DNA from: Bacteroidota bacterium
GTDB lineage: Bacteria > Bacteroidota > Bacteroidia > Chitinophagales > Chitinophagaceae
Assembly: GCA_025363385.1 (NCBI GenBank)
Contig: JANYEA010000032.1
Location: 1 to 64,000, forward strand
DNA length: 64,000 bases
Direction of reading: 5' to 3'
The stretch's first letter is position 1, and the number at the start of each line of letters is the position of its first letter. A program made the translations under genes and the position numbers. Under the pieces are notes generated by a model that was not told the origin of the DNA, ran no database searches, and saw nothing but the letters and a program-made list of their open reading frames with translations. Below, one piece after another: positions 53,701 to 62,137 of this stretch.

Positions 53701-54027
53701 TATGCATCTGCATATTATGGATTGGGTAATACTCCAAAAGGTGTGGGTAACAACGTAACGAAAGATTATTTCTATTATGATGCTTCTTTTGTAAGATTGA
53801 GAAACGTTTCTCTAGGAATTGATTTAGCTGGTTATGCTAAACAATCTTGGTTGAAAAAATGCCAATTAGTATTTAGCGGAAGAAACTTGCTAACCTTTAC
53901 TAACTATCATGGATTTGATCCGGAAATTAGTTCTGGTGCTTCAAACTCAGCATTTGATAGAGGCATTGACCATAGTACAATCCCTAACATGAAATCTTAT
54001 CAAGTTACTTTGAATTTGGGCTTCTAA
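50701..54027 (+). CDS. SusC/RagA-family TonB-dependent outer membrane transporter (second pair)
   Basis: This 1108-residue outer-membrane importer belongs to the same family as the first SusC but is longer. The signal peptide ends near VGFAQ, followed by the carboxypeptidase-regulatory-like domain (VTGKVVDDKGSPVNGASVVEKGT). The plug shows LSEVVVTGSGVATSKKKLGIAVE, VNIVLRGINTVQGGTRPLILLDGAEIP and AASSSIYGAQGANGVIQIFSKKG. The beta-barrel ends with an aromatic strand (SYQVTLNLGF). It is partnered by the SusD gene 25 bp downstream. No carbohydrate enzyme or regulator is adjacent, so the cargo is unknown and need not be a sugar. Confidence 0.94.
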   Translation: MRKKMLMSICAFVMTILVGFAQSSTVTGKVVDDKGSPVNGASVVEKGTRNGTSAGVDGSFSIKVKTGASLVISALGFENKTMAASSSNLQVQLTTDVKALSEVVVTGSGVATSKKKLGIAVESIKGDKLPVTPAAGIDQALIGKIPGAQISSVSGNPGDQVNIVLRGINTVQGGTRPLILLDGAEIPFANLSTLDMTQVERVEVVQGAASSSIYGAQGANGVIQIFSKKGVKGKLNINVSSGYADNSFINAGNFGKTKLHPYLTDASGNIISANNSGGFAAGAPLKVDPITGGILGSGSLAYRYGSNVGTSPGAPGETSNYTRYGILDPRNVSDQPFKGNLPWVDHFAQVLTGSSSINNALSISGGGDKVDFSLSFANNHSTSPFLKNNGYLDRTNLTANVGVELFKGFTIRSITSIAYVKNTMHPGLGAPGGVGFGYGNTNAGVGTIYGFLNTSPFLSLTDTIVGGHYGAYQKASFASVNAYNPYYQLDYTNGDSKQYNVNQNFDANYKVNRILTLNAKYGVSYKNENDIWTYYNQTQNASSNYYSSWAANYNGDDNSGELVNYQYSNTKQNFLATAYINLDFQRDFNLKLPIQSSTQLSYDYRKNNYKEYDTRGYSLPLTPPFNMNATQSQYIISDYVEPFVTYGYVVNQKFDIGNYGGISGGFRTDYSSTFGEGSKPFTFPHYNGYLNLDAFKFWDGVSGFIPSLKLRAAYGEAGIQPGAFDRYPTLSARQLGGDLSYSNNAAQKNPDLGVEVSKETEIGTDMSFNINKSSWFRTANVSFSYWSRKTDNAIFYQNVPISTGASSLLTNAIGLSSNGWQVGINIPVYSSKNFQWDVTTNFSHQTSTIDKVVGGDIPLTGYAGSTGLVLAAGRKIGEIYGYHALTAVDQLRADGVTPFIPKASQSAYEIVQGRVVNTATKAIFFSDEASTLGDPNPTLTSSFINTFTYKNFITFGFQFDWINGSHLYNQTNEWMYRDGISSDYSNPVTIGGETKAFTAYYASAYYGLGNTPKGVGNNVTKDYFYYDASFVRLRNVSLGIDLAGYAKQSWLKKCQLVFSGRNLLTFTNYHGFDPEISSGASNSAFDRGIDHSTIPNMKSYQVTLNLGF

Positions 54028-54052
54028 TTTATTAATCTTCAATTTAGTTCTA

Positions 54053-55753
54053 ATGAAAAAAATACATTTTAATAAAAAACACAGAGCCTATTTTCTATGT
54101 TTTTTAATCACGATCATGGCATCTACTGCTTGTAAAAAGCAGTTGGATGTTAAAAATCCAAATGACCCTACATTTGGCGGTAACGTTAATACCGAAGCTG
54201 GTCTTGCTGCTTATGCAAAGGGTAGCGTTTACTGGAATGGTTTTAGTAATGGTGATGGTTGGTTGGGAGATAGTTATTTCTCTTTACCATGGGGTTATCA
54301 TGAATTGATGGGAGACGTTGTAGGTGGTGGTCAAGGTTCTAACAACCAAACTACTACTATGGGTGTTCCTGATAGTTTCGTAGCAGATCCTACAGATCCT
54401 ACCAATACTACTTTTACCAACTCTGCACCTCAAGCAACCTCTATCATCAGAAGCTTCAATAATGCGGCATCTACTGGTCAAGGTAATAACGCTTTGTACT
54501 ATGAGTGGTTGAATATGTATGCATTGATCAACTCTTGTAATACCACCCTAGAAAATTTAGGAGGTATCACTTTGAGCGCCGATAAAGCAAACGCTGTGAA
54601 AGCTTGGGCATATTGGTGGAAAGGTTATGCTTATGCACAGATTGGTACTTTGTACTATGCTGGTTTGATCGTTGATCATTCTAATACTGTAGTAAGTACT
54701 TTCGTACCACAAGCAACTATCATTGCTGAATCTAACAAACAATTGAACTTGGCTTTAACTACCTTAAAAGGTATTAGCAATCAAGCTGAGTATTCTGCTA
54801 TGTTGGGTCAGATCATTCCTTCTCAGTGTAAAACAGGTTTAGGTAATACGCCAAGTACTGCAGAATTTATTGCAACCATCAATACTATGTTGGCTCGTAA
54901 TATTTTATTGAATCACTTGTCACCATTTGTAAATGGTAACCCTGCTGCATCTATTAGTAAGGCTTCTATTCCTGCTATGACTTCTGCTGATTGGACTGCT
55001 GTTATCACTTATGCAAGTGCAGGGGTTCAAAAAGGAATGAATGTATTTACAGGCAGATCTAGCACCAGCAACTCATTCTTCTCAGCAACAGCTGGAACAG
55101 TGGCTTCTATATGTGCTGCTTCCAACCAAAACACTACTTACAAAGTATCTGAGCGTTTAATACAATCATTCCCAGCTGGAGATAAGCGTTTAGCTAACTT
55201 TACTGCTGCTAATGGTACTTTCTATGGTGATGCAAACACTAATACAACTCGTTGGAGTTTAGTGGATGGTGTTACTGCTGGATTAAGTGGTATTCCTGTA
55301 TTGGGATCTCGTCAAATCGGCGGTATCGAAGTATATATCGGACCAACATACGAAGAAAATGCTTTAATGCTGGCTGAAGCGAATATCAGAAGTGGCAACG
55401 TAGCTGCTGGTGTAGCTCTAATTGATGCAGTTAGAACTTCTCAAGGTGCTGGAGTTGCTCCATTATCTACTTCATTAACTGTTGCTCAGGCAATGACTGA
55501 GTTAACAAATGAAAGATATGCTGGTCTTGCTTTTAGAGGCCTTTCTTACTACGATTCTCGTAGATGGGGATGGACTTATAGCACAGCTGTAGGTGGTGGT
55601 CGTTATGGTGCAACTTTGATTTTCAACAAAGTATTGTATACTAACGCTAAAATCAACTATAACTTCATGGACTACTGGGATGTTCCAGGTGATGAAACTG
55701 AAAAGAACGCACCTGCTACAGGAAGTTCTGCAATTAAGAATCCTAACTATTAA
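54053..55753 (+). CDS. SusD/RagB-family outer membrane lipoprotein (second pair)
   Basis: This is a 566-residue surface lipoprotein that should cap the upstream SusC. The signal has a lipobox with the cysteine at residue 27 (MASTAC), followed by KKQLDVKNPNDPTF. The helical repeat core is recognisable in AVKAWAYWWKGYAYAQIGTLYY. The C-terminal signature is present (YEENALMLAEANIRSGNVAAGVALIDAVR, LTNERYAGLAFRGLSYYDSRRWG). The end YWDVPGDETEKN resembles the family. Two hairpins follow, so the SusC/SusD pair forms a complete operon. Confidence 0.92.
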   Translation: MKKIHFNKKHRAYFLCFLITIMASTACKKQLDVKNPNDPTFGGNVNTEAGLAAYAKGSVYWNGFSNGDGWLGDSYFSLPWGYHELMGDVVGGGQGSNNQTTTMGVPDSFVADPTDPTNTTFTNSAPQATSIIRSFNNAASTGQGNNALYYEWLNMYALINSCNTTLENLGGITLSADKANAVKAWAYWWKGYAYAQIGTLYYAGLIVDHSNTVVSTFVPQATIIAESNKQLNLALTTLKGISNQAEYSAMLGQIIPSQCKTGLGNTPSTAEFIATINTMLARNILLNHLSPFVNGNPAASISKASIPAMTSADWTAVITYASAGVQKGMNVFTGRSSTSNSFFSATAGTVASICAASNQNTTYKVSERLIQSFPAGDKRLANFTAANGTFYGDANTNTTRWSLVDGVTAGLSGIPVLGSRQIGGIEVYIGPTYEENALMLAEANIRSGNVAAGVALIDAVRTSQGAGVAPLSTSLTVAQAMTELTNERYAGLAFRGLSYYDSRRWGWTYSTAVGGGRYGATLIFNKVLYTNAKINYNFMDYWDVPGDETEKNAPATGSSAIKNPNY

Positions 55754-55758
55754 TAGGA

Positions 55759-55795
55759 AAATTGGTACAAGTTGTTTTACAGCTTGTACCAATTT
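55759..55795 (+). terminator. First hairpin after the second susD
   Basis: AAATTGGTACAAG (55759-55771) and CTTGTACCAATTT (55783-55795) form a perfect 13-bp stem. It lacks a good T-run and probably acts together with the terminator immediately downstream, or stabilises the 3' end. Confidence 0.55.
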
Positions 55796-55798
55796 CAT

Positions 55799-55833
55799 AA
55801 AAAAAGAGACAGCTAATAACTGTCTCTTTTTTT
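55799..55833. terminator. Bidirectional terminator between second susD and RNase E/G gene
   Basis: AAAAAAAGAGACAG and CTGTCTCTTTTTTT form a perfect 14-base inverted repeat with a seven-base loop. The A and T runs give U-tracts for both strands, so it can end the susD and RNase E/G transcripts. Confidence 0.9.
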
Positions 55834-55861
55834 ATGCCTTTCAGCGAATATTTTAATGAAA

Positions 55862-57421
55862 TTAAAACTTGATTTCTTCCTCGTGTTCGTTGAAGAAACG
55901 GAATTCGATGATATGATAATTTGTGTTGGCTTGAACTTTTAAATTCATCTTATACTTGCGTTTCCACTGTCTGATAATTGGATTGAACCATCCTTTTGTT
56001 AAGTGAGAGTATACGATGGGATGTACCGCCAATGTTAATGAATTGTGCGCATGCGATACTAAATAGTTCAAACGCTTTTCAATTTCATCTTCAAGGATTA
56101 GAGTAGAAGTGATTTTACCGGTACCATTACATGCAGGACAAACTTCCGAAGTATTGATGTTCATCTCTGGACGCATCCTTTGTCTGGTTACCTGTAACAA
56201 CCCGAACTTAGATATTGGCAATAATGAATGACGCGCACGGTCGGTTTTCATAAAACCTTCCATGGCTTCCTGTAACTTCCTTTTATTATCGGGCAATTTC
56301 ATGTCGATAAAATCGATCACAATAATGCCACCTATATCTCTTAGTCTTAATTGCCTTGCAATCTCCTCTGCTGCCTCTAAATTTGTTTCAAGTGCGTTCT
56401 CTTCCTGATTATTACTAATGCTCTTATAACCGCTGTTTACATCGATTACGTGCAATGCTTCAGTATGCTCAATGATTAAGTAAGCACCGCTTGGTAGATT
56501 TACTGTTTTACCAAAGGCAGATTTCACTTGCTTGGTAATTCCAAAATGATCGAAGATCGCTCCAGGATGACTATACATGGTAACGATTTCTGCTTTGTCT
56601 GCAGCAATACGTTGGATATAAGCCTTGGTATCAGTATAAATATTTTTATCGTTGATCACGATGCGATTGAAATCTTCACTCAACAAATCACGTAGGATAC
56701 TCGTTGTTTTGTTCTGCTCGCTCATGATTTTAGCTGGAGCTACTGATCCCTTCAGGTTAGTTTGTATGGTATTCCAAATGGCTACCAAACTCAACATATC
56801 CTGATGCAATTCAGCGGTACTCTTACCCTCAGCTGCAGTTCGCACAATCACACCAAAGTTTTTTGGGCGAATGGCTTCTACAATTTTATGCAAACGTTTT
56901 CTTTCTTCAGAAGAATGAATCTTTTTTGAAACAGCTACAATTTCATTGAAGGGAGTTACCACTACAAATCTACCGGGAAGCGAAAGTTCACAACTTAAGC
57001 GTGGACCTTTTGCAGCAATGGGTTCCTTTAAAATCTGAACCAATACATTTGGTTTTCCATTCAATACCTCATTGATCTTTCCTGTTTTCAGGATCTCTGG
57101 TTCTGATTGAAATTTGGCAAAATCAAATCCGTTCTCATCCTTATCGTGCATCGCAATTTGCGTGAATTTGATAATAGAACGGGCATACGGACTTAGATCT
57201 GTATAATGTAAAAAAGCATCTTTTTCAAAACCAACATCTACAAATGCGGCATTCAATCCGGGGATGAGTTTCTTCACCTTGCCTAGATATAAATCACCTA
57301 CTGCGAAGCTGGCATCTGCTTTTTCATTATGCAGTTCCACCAATTTTTTATCTTCCAGCAAAGCGATTTCAACGCCTGTTGGTGCTACATTAATAATTAA
57401 TTCTTTGTTCACAAAGCGCAA
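55862..57421 (-). CDS. rng: Ribonuclease E/G family protein
   Basis: This 519-residue endoribonuclease should process rRNA and mRNA. The S1-type RNA-binding region sits near the N-terminus (DLYLGKVKKLIPGLNAAFVDVGFEKDAFLHYTDL). The catalytic core includes HVIDVNSG and GIIVIDFIDMKLPDNKRKL, with the two metal-binding aspartates, and the zinc-link pair appears in CPACNGTGK. The length fits RNase G rather than the long RNase E, which carries a C-terminal scaffold. It ends at a bidirectional terminator shared with the second susD. Confidence 0.94.
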   Translation of the reverse strand: MRFVNKELIINVAPTGVEIALLEDKKLVELHNEKADASFAVGDLYLGKVKKLIPGLNAAFVDVGFEKDAFLHYTDLSPYARSIIKFTQIAMHDKDENGFDFAKFQSEPEILKTGKINEVLNGKPNVLVQILKEPIAAKGPRLSCELSLPGRFVVVTPFNEIVAVSKKIHSSEERKRLHKIVEAIRPKNFGVIVRTAAEGKSTAELHQDMLSLVAIWNTIQTNLKGSVAPAKIMSEQNKTTSILRDLLSEDFNRIVINDKNIYTDTKAYIQRIAADKAEIVTMYSHPGAIFDHFGITKQVKSAFGKTVNLPSGAYLIIEHTEALHVIDVNSGYKSISNNQEENALETNLEAAEEIARQLRLRDIGGIIVIDFIDMKLPDNKRKLQEAMEGFMKTDRARHSLLPISKFGLLQVTRQRMRPEMNINTSEVCPACNGTGKITSTLILEDEIEKRLNYLVSHAHNSLTLAVHPIVYSHLTKGWFNPIIRQWKRKYKMNLKVQANTNYHIIEFRFFNEHEEEIKF

Positions 57422-57559
57422 CTTTTAGATACACAATTACTTGCCCATTATAGGGCATACTTCCATACATCATTATCTGTATTACTAGCCACCAGAAAGG
57501 AAGGAAAAGGTAAAGTTGCAGCGTAGGAAAGGTGAGTGGCTAAATTCAGATAAGTGTTA

Positions 57560-57591
57560 AATCCCCGTCCTGAATAATCGGAACGGGGATT
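57560..57591 (-). terminator. Hairpin terminator of the small basic protein gene
   Basis: AATCCCCGT (57560-57568) and ACGGGGATT (57583-57591) form a nine-pair GC-rich stem extended by two further pairs around a bulge. On the minus strand only a short TTT follows. It lies 20 bp beyond the stop of the 31-residue gene. Confidence 0.55.
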
Positions 57592-57611
57592 CTATCATGT
57601 TAGTAGAAGAA

Positions 57612-57707
57612 CTATTTGTTCTTTTTCTTATGACGATTCTTTCTTAAACGTTTTTTTCTTTTGTGCGTCGCAATCTTATGACGCTTTCTCTTCTTACCAC
57701 AAGGCAT
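57612..57707 (-). CDS. AURKAIP1/COX24-like small basic protein (ribosomal bS22/mS38-like)
   Basis: This 31-residue protein is almost entirely Lys, Arg and His. It starts MPCGKKRKRHKIATHK and continues with a second Lys/Arg block ending KKKNK. The arrangement matches the small proteins annotated as AURKAIP1/COX24-domain, whose relatives are the mitochondrial ribosomal protein mS38 and mycobacterial bS22. A ribosomal role is inferred from that similarity. The start ATG has no upstream in-frame alternative that looks coding. It lies 35 bp from the TPR gene and is followed by a GC-rich hairpin. Confidence 0.8.
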   Translation of the reverse strand: MPCGKKRKRHKIATHKRKKRLRKNRHKKKNK

Positions 57708-57742
57708 ACCCAAGTAATTTTATATAGTTAAAAAATAAATTG

Positions 57743-58591
57743 TTATTTCTTCAAATCCTTTATACGCTTGTCAAGCGCAATTTTAGCATCTGGTACTTTT
57801 ATGATATCTCTGGCTTTTTGATACCAGATAACAGCATTTGCTTTATCACCCTTCATTTCAAAAGTCTCCGCTAAATTGAAAATCGCTTCCAAATTATCTG
57901 GTTGTTTATCCACTACTATTTTAAAACGTTCAATGGCTTTGTCGTACTGCCCACTTTTCTTTCCTCCCAATCCTAATACCAATTGCCCATATAAATTATC
58001 TGGATGTTCTTGTACCACTTTTCTTACTTCTAAAATACCCTTCATTGGGTTATCAGAAATATTGCCAAACATGTAACAGATACCCAAACCAATTTTGGAT
58101 GAATCATTAGCCGGATTAATCACCAACGCTTTATCTAAAAGAACTTTTGCATTGTCTCCTAACCAGTGTTGCATGGCCGGATCACCCTCTGTTAATAGGT
58201 TGTCTAAAAACAGATGGGCGGCAAAGGTGAGGCTTTTTTCAGAATTTTCCAACTTCGCAGCTTCAGAAGTATAATATGCATAGGGTTCAAACATCCTGGC
58301 GGAGTCTGACCAGAACTTAGCTAATTGATGAAAAACGTGTAATTGCTGATCTTTTACGTCACCTCTTTTTACAGAACTTTCTAATGCCGCCAATCTTGCA
58401 ACCTGCTCAGGTTTCAAGCGTTGTTTGGCTTTTTGGAGTAATATTTCTGTTGTAACCGACTGAACCCCAGCAGATTGAGGAGTTCCTGCGGCAGGAGTGC
58501 TTGATTTTGGAGTACTGGTTACCCCTGCAATATATACCACTAAAACAAGTATTAGTCCAGCTAATACTGTAATCCATTGCTGTTTTTTCAC
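57743..58591 (-). CDS. Membrane-anchored TPR-repeat protein
   Basis: This 282-residue protein has an N-terminal transmembrane anchor (residues 7-25) followed by a low-complexity Ser/Thr/Pro/Ala linker. A helical region with tetratricopeptide repeats comes next. The repeats are plainest in the C-terminal half (LYGQLVLGLGGKKSGQYDKAIERFKIVVDKQPDNLEAIFNLAETFEMKGDKANAVIWYQKA). It should serve as an extracytoplasmic protein-protein scaffold. It lies 19 bp downstream of the HU-family gene and is probably co-transcribed with it. The partner is unknown. Confidence 0.8.
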   Translation of the reverse strand: MKKQQWITVLAGLILVLVVYIAGVTSTPKSSTPAAGTPQSAGVQSVTTEILLQKAKQRLKPEQVARLAALESSVKRGDVKDQQLHVFHQLAKFWSDSARMFEPYAYYTSEAAKLENSEKSLTFAAHLFLDNLLTEGDPAMQHWLGDNAKVLLDKALVINPANDSSKIGLGICYMFGNISDNPMKGILEVRKVVQEHPDNLYGQLVLGLGGKKSGQYDKAIERFKIVVDKQPDNLEAIFNLAETFEMKGDKANAVIWYQKARDIIKVPDAKIALDKRIKDLKK

Positions 58592-58610
58592 AAATTAATT
58601 TTGTGCGAAG

Positions 58611-58901
58611 TTACCCAGACTTACGCTTGGTTTTTACTTCTGCAACAAATTCTTTTGCTGGCTTAAAAGCTGGAATAAAATGTTCAGGAATCTCAACAGC
58701 TATGTTTTTCTTAATATTTCGTCCAATTTTGGCCGCTCTTTTTTTAGTAATAAAGCTTCCAAAACCCCGGATATAGATATTTTGACCATTTGATAAACTT
58801 TCTTTCACCTCTTTAAACATAGTTTCAAGGGTTACTAAAACGTCTACTTTCGGGATACCAGTTTTATCTGAAATCTGATTGATTAGATCTGATTTTCTCA
58901 T
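58611..58901 (-). CDS. HU/IHF-family DNA-binding protein
   Basis: HU proteins bend and compact DNA. From the ATG at 58901 the product is 96 residues, matching the family. It begins MRKSDLINQISDKTGIPKVDVLVTLETMFKEVKESL, and the beta-arm region shows NGQNIYIRGFGSFITKKRAAKIGRNIKKN followed by IPEHFIPAFKPAKEF. The frame stays open to 58934, but the extra residues begin with a TTG and are not typical. The presence of ARNPQT-like GRNIKKN places it in the HU/IHF superfamily. The TPR gene follows. Confidence 0.92.
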   Translation of the reverse strand: MRKSDLINQISDKTGIPKVDVLVTLETMFKEVKESLSNGQNIYIRGFGSFITKKRAAKIGRNIKKNIAVEIPEHFIPAFKPAKEFVAEVKTKRKSG

Positions 58902-59103
58902 ATGGTTGACATTTTTGTGGGTGTGTAATACCAAAATAAGATAAAAAATTCCGATTCTGCAAGTAAGATAGCTTAATTTTTATAGGCGTTACTAATTGAT
59001 TGATAAATGGTTTAATACAGAATGGCATCGGCTAAATGGGTGGCTTGCCCGAAATTTGAGTTAAGAATGACAACAAGTTCCAATAAATACTATTTTCAAT
59101 ACC

Positions 59104-60171
59104 ATGGACAGCCTTTTTACCCGAACACTTATGCAATGGCACTTTAACGAAAATGCAAGGCAAATGCCCTGGAAAGAAGTAAAAGACCCTTACAAAATTT
59201 GGCTAAGCGAGATCATTTTGCAACAAACAAGGGTAGCACAAGGATTGGCCTATTATGAAAAATTTATTAAAACATATCCCAAGGTAGAAGACCTGGCCAA
59301 AGCAAAAGATGGAGATGTTTTTAAACTATGGGAAGGCCTGGGATATTATAACCGTTGTAAAAATTTATTAGAAACAGCCAGGAAAATTAGTAGTAATTAC
59401 AAAGGTAAATTCCCGGAATCCTATGAAACGCTTTTAACGCTTAAAGGAATTGGTCCGTATACAGCTGCTGCAATTGCCTCTTTTGCATTTCAATTGCCCT
59501 ATGCCGTGGTGGATGGAAACGTGTACCGTGTTTTATCTAGATATTTTGGTATACAAATGCCTATCAATAGCACGGAAGGCAAACAGCATTTTCAACTCTT
59601 GGCTGAACGATTATTATTCAAAAAAGATCCCGCTGCTTTTAATCAGGCAATCATGGATTTTGGAGCTACCATCTGTAAGCCATTTACACCTGTTTGTATA
59701 GAATGCCCACTGCATATGCATTGTAAGGCTTTTAAAGAAGTAATGGTGAACCAATTGCCAGTAAAAGAAAAACGGCTTTCCAAAACGAAAAGAAACTTTC
59801 ACTATTTCATTTTCGAATACAAGCAAAAATGGCTCATACAAAAACGTACCCAAAAAGATATCTGGCAAAATCTGTATGAATTTTATTTATTGGAATCAGA
59901 CGACAGTATCAATTGGAGTCAAACAGTTGTTTTAGATTTTTTGAAAAGTCAATTAGGCATTCAAACTGCCATCGTTTTACATCAATCAGAACTCTTTACC
60001 CAACAACTCACACACCAACAAATCAAAGCAAAATTTTTACTGGTAAAACTATTTGACATGCCCACAAGTTTAAAAAAACTCGATTGGTATACGAAACAAA
60101 AAATGGCAGAATTACCCTTCCCCAAAATCATTAATGAATGGCTTTCAGGAATAGATAGAGCCGCCATTTAA
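59104..60171 (+). CDS. mutY: A/G-specific adenine glycosylase
   Basis: MutY removes adenine mispaired with 8-oxoguanine. The 355-residue protein has the catalytic E36 in WLSEIILQQTRV, the helix-hairpin-helix LKGIGPYTAAAIASFAF, and D137 in VVDGNVYRVLSRYFG. The [4Fe-4S] cluster is bound by C191, C198, C201 and C207 in CKPFTPVCIECPLHMHC. A C-terminal NUDIX-like MutY domain follows (from about residue 235). The gene heads the plus-strand cluster mutY-ssb-gldE-gldD, an order also known from Flavobacterium. Confidence 0.95.
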   Translation: MDSLFTRTLMQWHFNENARQMPWKEVKDPYKIWLSEIILQQTRVAQGLAYYEKFIKTYPKVEDLAKAKDGDVFKLWEGLGYYNRCKNLLETARKISSNYKGKFPESYETLLTLKGIGPYTAAAIASFAFQLPYAVVDGNVYRVLSRYFGIQMPINSTEGKQHFQLLAERLLFKKDPAAFNQAIMDFGATICKPFTPVCIECPLHMHCKAFKEVMVNQLPVKEKRLSKTKRNFHYFIFEYKQKWLIQKRTQKDIWQNLYEFYLLESDDSINWSQTVVLDFLKSQLGIQTAIVLHQSELFTQQLTHQQIKAKFLLVKLFDMPTSLKKLDWYTKQKMAELPFPKIINEWLSGIDRAAI

Positions 60172-60276
60172 ACCGTTTTTTTACTAGTTGTTATTTTTTA
60201 AGCAGGTATTCTTTTGTTTATTAAAAAGGGGTATTTTTAAGAGAGATTCCATTTAGACGAACTAAAAACCAAATGT

Positions 60277-60699
60277 ATGAGAGGTGTTAATAGAGTAATG
60301 CTTATCGGAAATCTTGGAAAAGATCCGGATGTACAACATCTGGAGGGCAATATCGGAGTTGCCAAATTCCCACTTGCCACTACAGAAACGTATAAAGACA
60401 GATCGGGAAAATTGATCTCGCAAACAGAATGGCATACCGTAGTTCTTTGGCGTGGATTAGCGGAACTGGCACAAAAATATTTACATAAGGGTAGTTTAAT
60501 ATATGTGGAAGGGCGTTTGAGAACCAGAAGCTGGGAAGACAAAGAAGGCAATAAAAAATTTGCTACGGAAGTTGTTGGCGATAATTTAATCATGCTTGAT
60601 AAAAGAGCAGAAGGCGGATCTGGTACTGAGGGATTAGAAGGGTTTAATACCGACGATTTACCCCCATTAGGCGATCCAGGGGAGAGACTGCCTTTCTGA
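60277..60699 (+). CDS. ssb: Single-stranded DNA-binding protein
   Basis: SSB coats single-stranded DNA during replication and repair. The 140-residue protein contains an OB fold recognised by VNRVMLIGNLGKDPDVQHLEG, SQTEWHTVVLWRGLAELAQKYLHKGSLIYVEGRLRTRSWEDKEGN, and FATEVVGDNLIML. A short Gly- and acidic-rich tail ends in DDLPPL...RLPF, a variant of the acidic protein-interaction tip. It lies 105 bp after mutY. A probable promoter for gldE starts just behind it (60714). Confidence 0.95.
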   Translation: MRGVNRVMLIGNLGKDPDVQHLEGNIGVAKFPLATTETYKDRSGKLISQTEWHTVVLWRGLAELAQKYLHKGSLIYVEGRLRTRSWEDKEGNKKFATEVVGDNLIMLDKRAEGGSGTEGLEGFNTDDLPPLGDPGERLPF

Positions 60700-60713
60700 T
60701 AGCACAAAAATGA

Positions 60714-60721
60714 TACTTTTG
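60714..60721 (+). promoter_or_regulatory. -7 promoter element upstream of gldE
   Basis: TACTTTTG matches the TAnnTTTG consensus perfectly and lies 15 bp after the ssb stop codon. Transcription would begin about 45 bases before gldE. A clear -33 TTG was not seen. Confidence 0.45.
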
Positions 60722-60770
60722 TAAGCAACTATTGGTAGTACTGATTGGTTTTGATTTTTAACTTAATAAT

Positions 60771-62126
60771 TTGATTTTGGATTATCATACGGTATTCGCT
60801 CCTTTTCTAGTAACCCCTCCAATCTTATCCGCTATACAAGCGCAAGGAACTACTGTATTGGTGATGGTTCTTTTGGTTTTATTGTTTTTGTCGTTCGTAT
60901 TATCTGGTGCAGAAGTAGCTTTTTTTTCACTTACCTATAAAGACATTAATCTTTTAAAATCGAAGCAACAACCTCCTTATAAAAGAATCGTTGATTTATT
61001 AGAAGAGCCCAAGACCTTATTGGCATCCTTACTCATTGCCAATAGTTTTATTAATATATCGATCATCATTATTTCGAATTTACTGATTGATGACATGTTC
61101 AATTTCGAAAGATTTGATGCAGTGTGGGTTGAGTTTTTGATCAAAGTAATTTCAGTTTCATTCTTACTGGTACTTTTTGGAGAAGTAATGCCAAAAGTAT
61201 TGGCAACCAATAATAATATTCGATTTGCAAAAGATTTTGGCGGAATCGTTCAAGCTGTTTCTTACGCTTGTGCAGGCTTGAGTAAAAGACTTGTAAACTT
61301 TTCTGATGTCATAGAAAAGAGATTATCTAATAAAGCTAATGGGGGGTCTTATAGTTTAGAGGAATTAGATCATGCCATTGATCTAACAACAGATAGTACT
61401 GCCTCTGAAAACGAAAAAAATATTCTTAAGGGCATTGTTAAATTCGGAAATATTACTGTGAAGCAGATAATGAAAACCAGGATGGATGTTCATGGCATAA
61501 GCGAGCTTGCCACTTTTCCAGAACTCATAGACAATGTAAAAGAGTTACACTACAGTAGATTGCCAGTTTACAAAGAAGACTTAGACAAAGTAGTTGGAAT
61601 GGTACATACAAAAGACCTGATCCCTTACTTAAATGAACCCGATAGTTTTCAATGGAAAGTACTCATGCGTTCGCCTTACTTTGTGCATGAACAAAAACTA
61701 ATTGAAGACCTCTTGAATGAGTTTCAAGCAAAGCATATTCACTTTGCTGTTGTAGTGGATGAGTTTGGAGGCACAAGCGGTATTGTTACGCTGGAAGATA
61801 TTTTAGAAGAGATCATTGGAGATATCAAAGATGAATTTGATGAAGAGGAATCTGGGTATAAAAAATTAGATGATAACAACTATACTTTTGAAGGAAGAAC
61901 GATGTTGAATGATGTTTGCAGAATCATGGATCTTCAAGGAGATATCTTCGACCAGGTGAAAGGCGAAAGTGATTCATTAGCTGGATTAGTACTCGAACTG
62001 GCAGGTGAAATTCCTACCGTTTCTCAAGTTGTTCAATCGGGTGATTTTCAATTTACTGTTTTAGAACTTGAAAAACACAGAATCAATAAAGTTAAAATAA
62101 CCATTAAGCCACAGCTAACAGACTAG
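60771..62126 (+). CDS. gldE: Gliding motility protein GldE (CNNM/CorC family)
   Basis: GldE is an inner-membrane protein that, with GldD, is needed for gliding and type IX secretion in F. johnsoniae. The 451-residue protein has a DUF21/CNNM transmembrane domain (about residues 20-200, from VLVMVLLVLLFLSFVLSGAEVAFFSL), two CBS domains (IVKFGNITVKQIMKTRMDVHGI and PYFVHEQKLIEDLLNEFQ), and a C-terminal CorC/HlyC domain (GTSGIVTLEDILEEIIGDIKDEFDEEE). Start is a TTG at 60771 or, equally possibly, at 60777 (MDYHTVF). It precedes gldD by 11 bp. Confidence 0.9.
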   Translation: MILDYHTVFAPFLVTPPILSAIQAQGTTVLVMVLLVLLFLSFVLSGAEVAFFSLTYKDINLLKSKQQPPYKRIVDLLEEPKTLLASLLIANSFINISIIIISNLLIDDMFNFERFDAVWVEFLIKVISVSFLLVLFGEVMPKVLATNNNIRFAKDFGGIVQAVSYACAGLSKRLVNFSDVIEKRLSNKANGGSYSLEELDHAIDLTTDSTASENEKNILKGIVKFGNITVKQIMKTRMDVHGISELATFPELIDNVKELHYSRLPVYKEDLDKVVGMVHTKDLIPYLNEPDSFQWKVLMRSPYFVHEQKLIEDLLNEFQAKHIHFAVVVDEFGGTSGIVTLEDILEEIIGDIKDEFDEEESGYKKLDDNNYTFEGRTMLNDVCRIMDLQGDIFDQVKGESDSLAGLVLELAGEIPTVSQVVQSGDFQFTVLELEKHRINKVKITIKPQLTD

Positions 62127-62137
62127 ACCCAGCAATA

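Noticed and set aside
60237..60728. 163-codon minus-strand frame antisense to ssb
   Set aside because: It lies fully across ssb, whose OB fold is unmistakable, and the product is a Ser/Pro/Leu-rich shadow.
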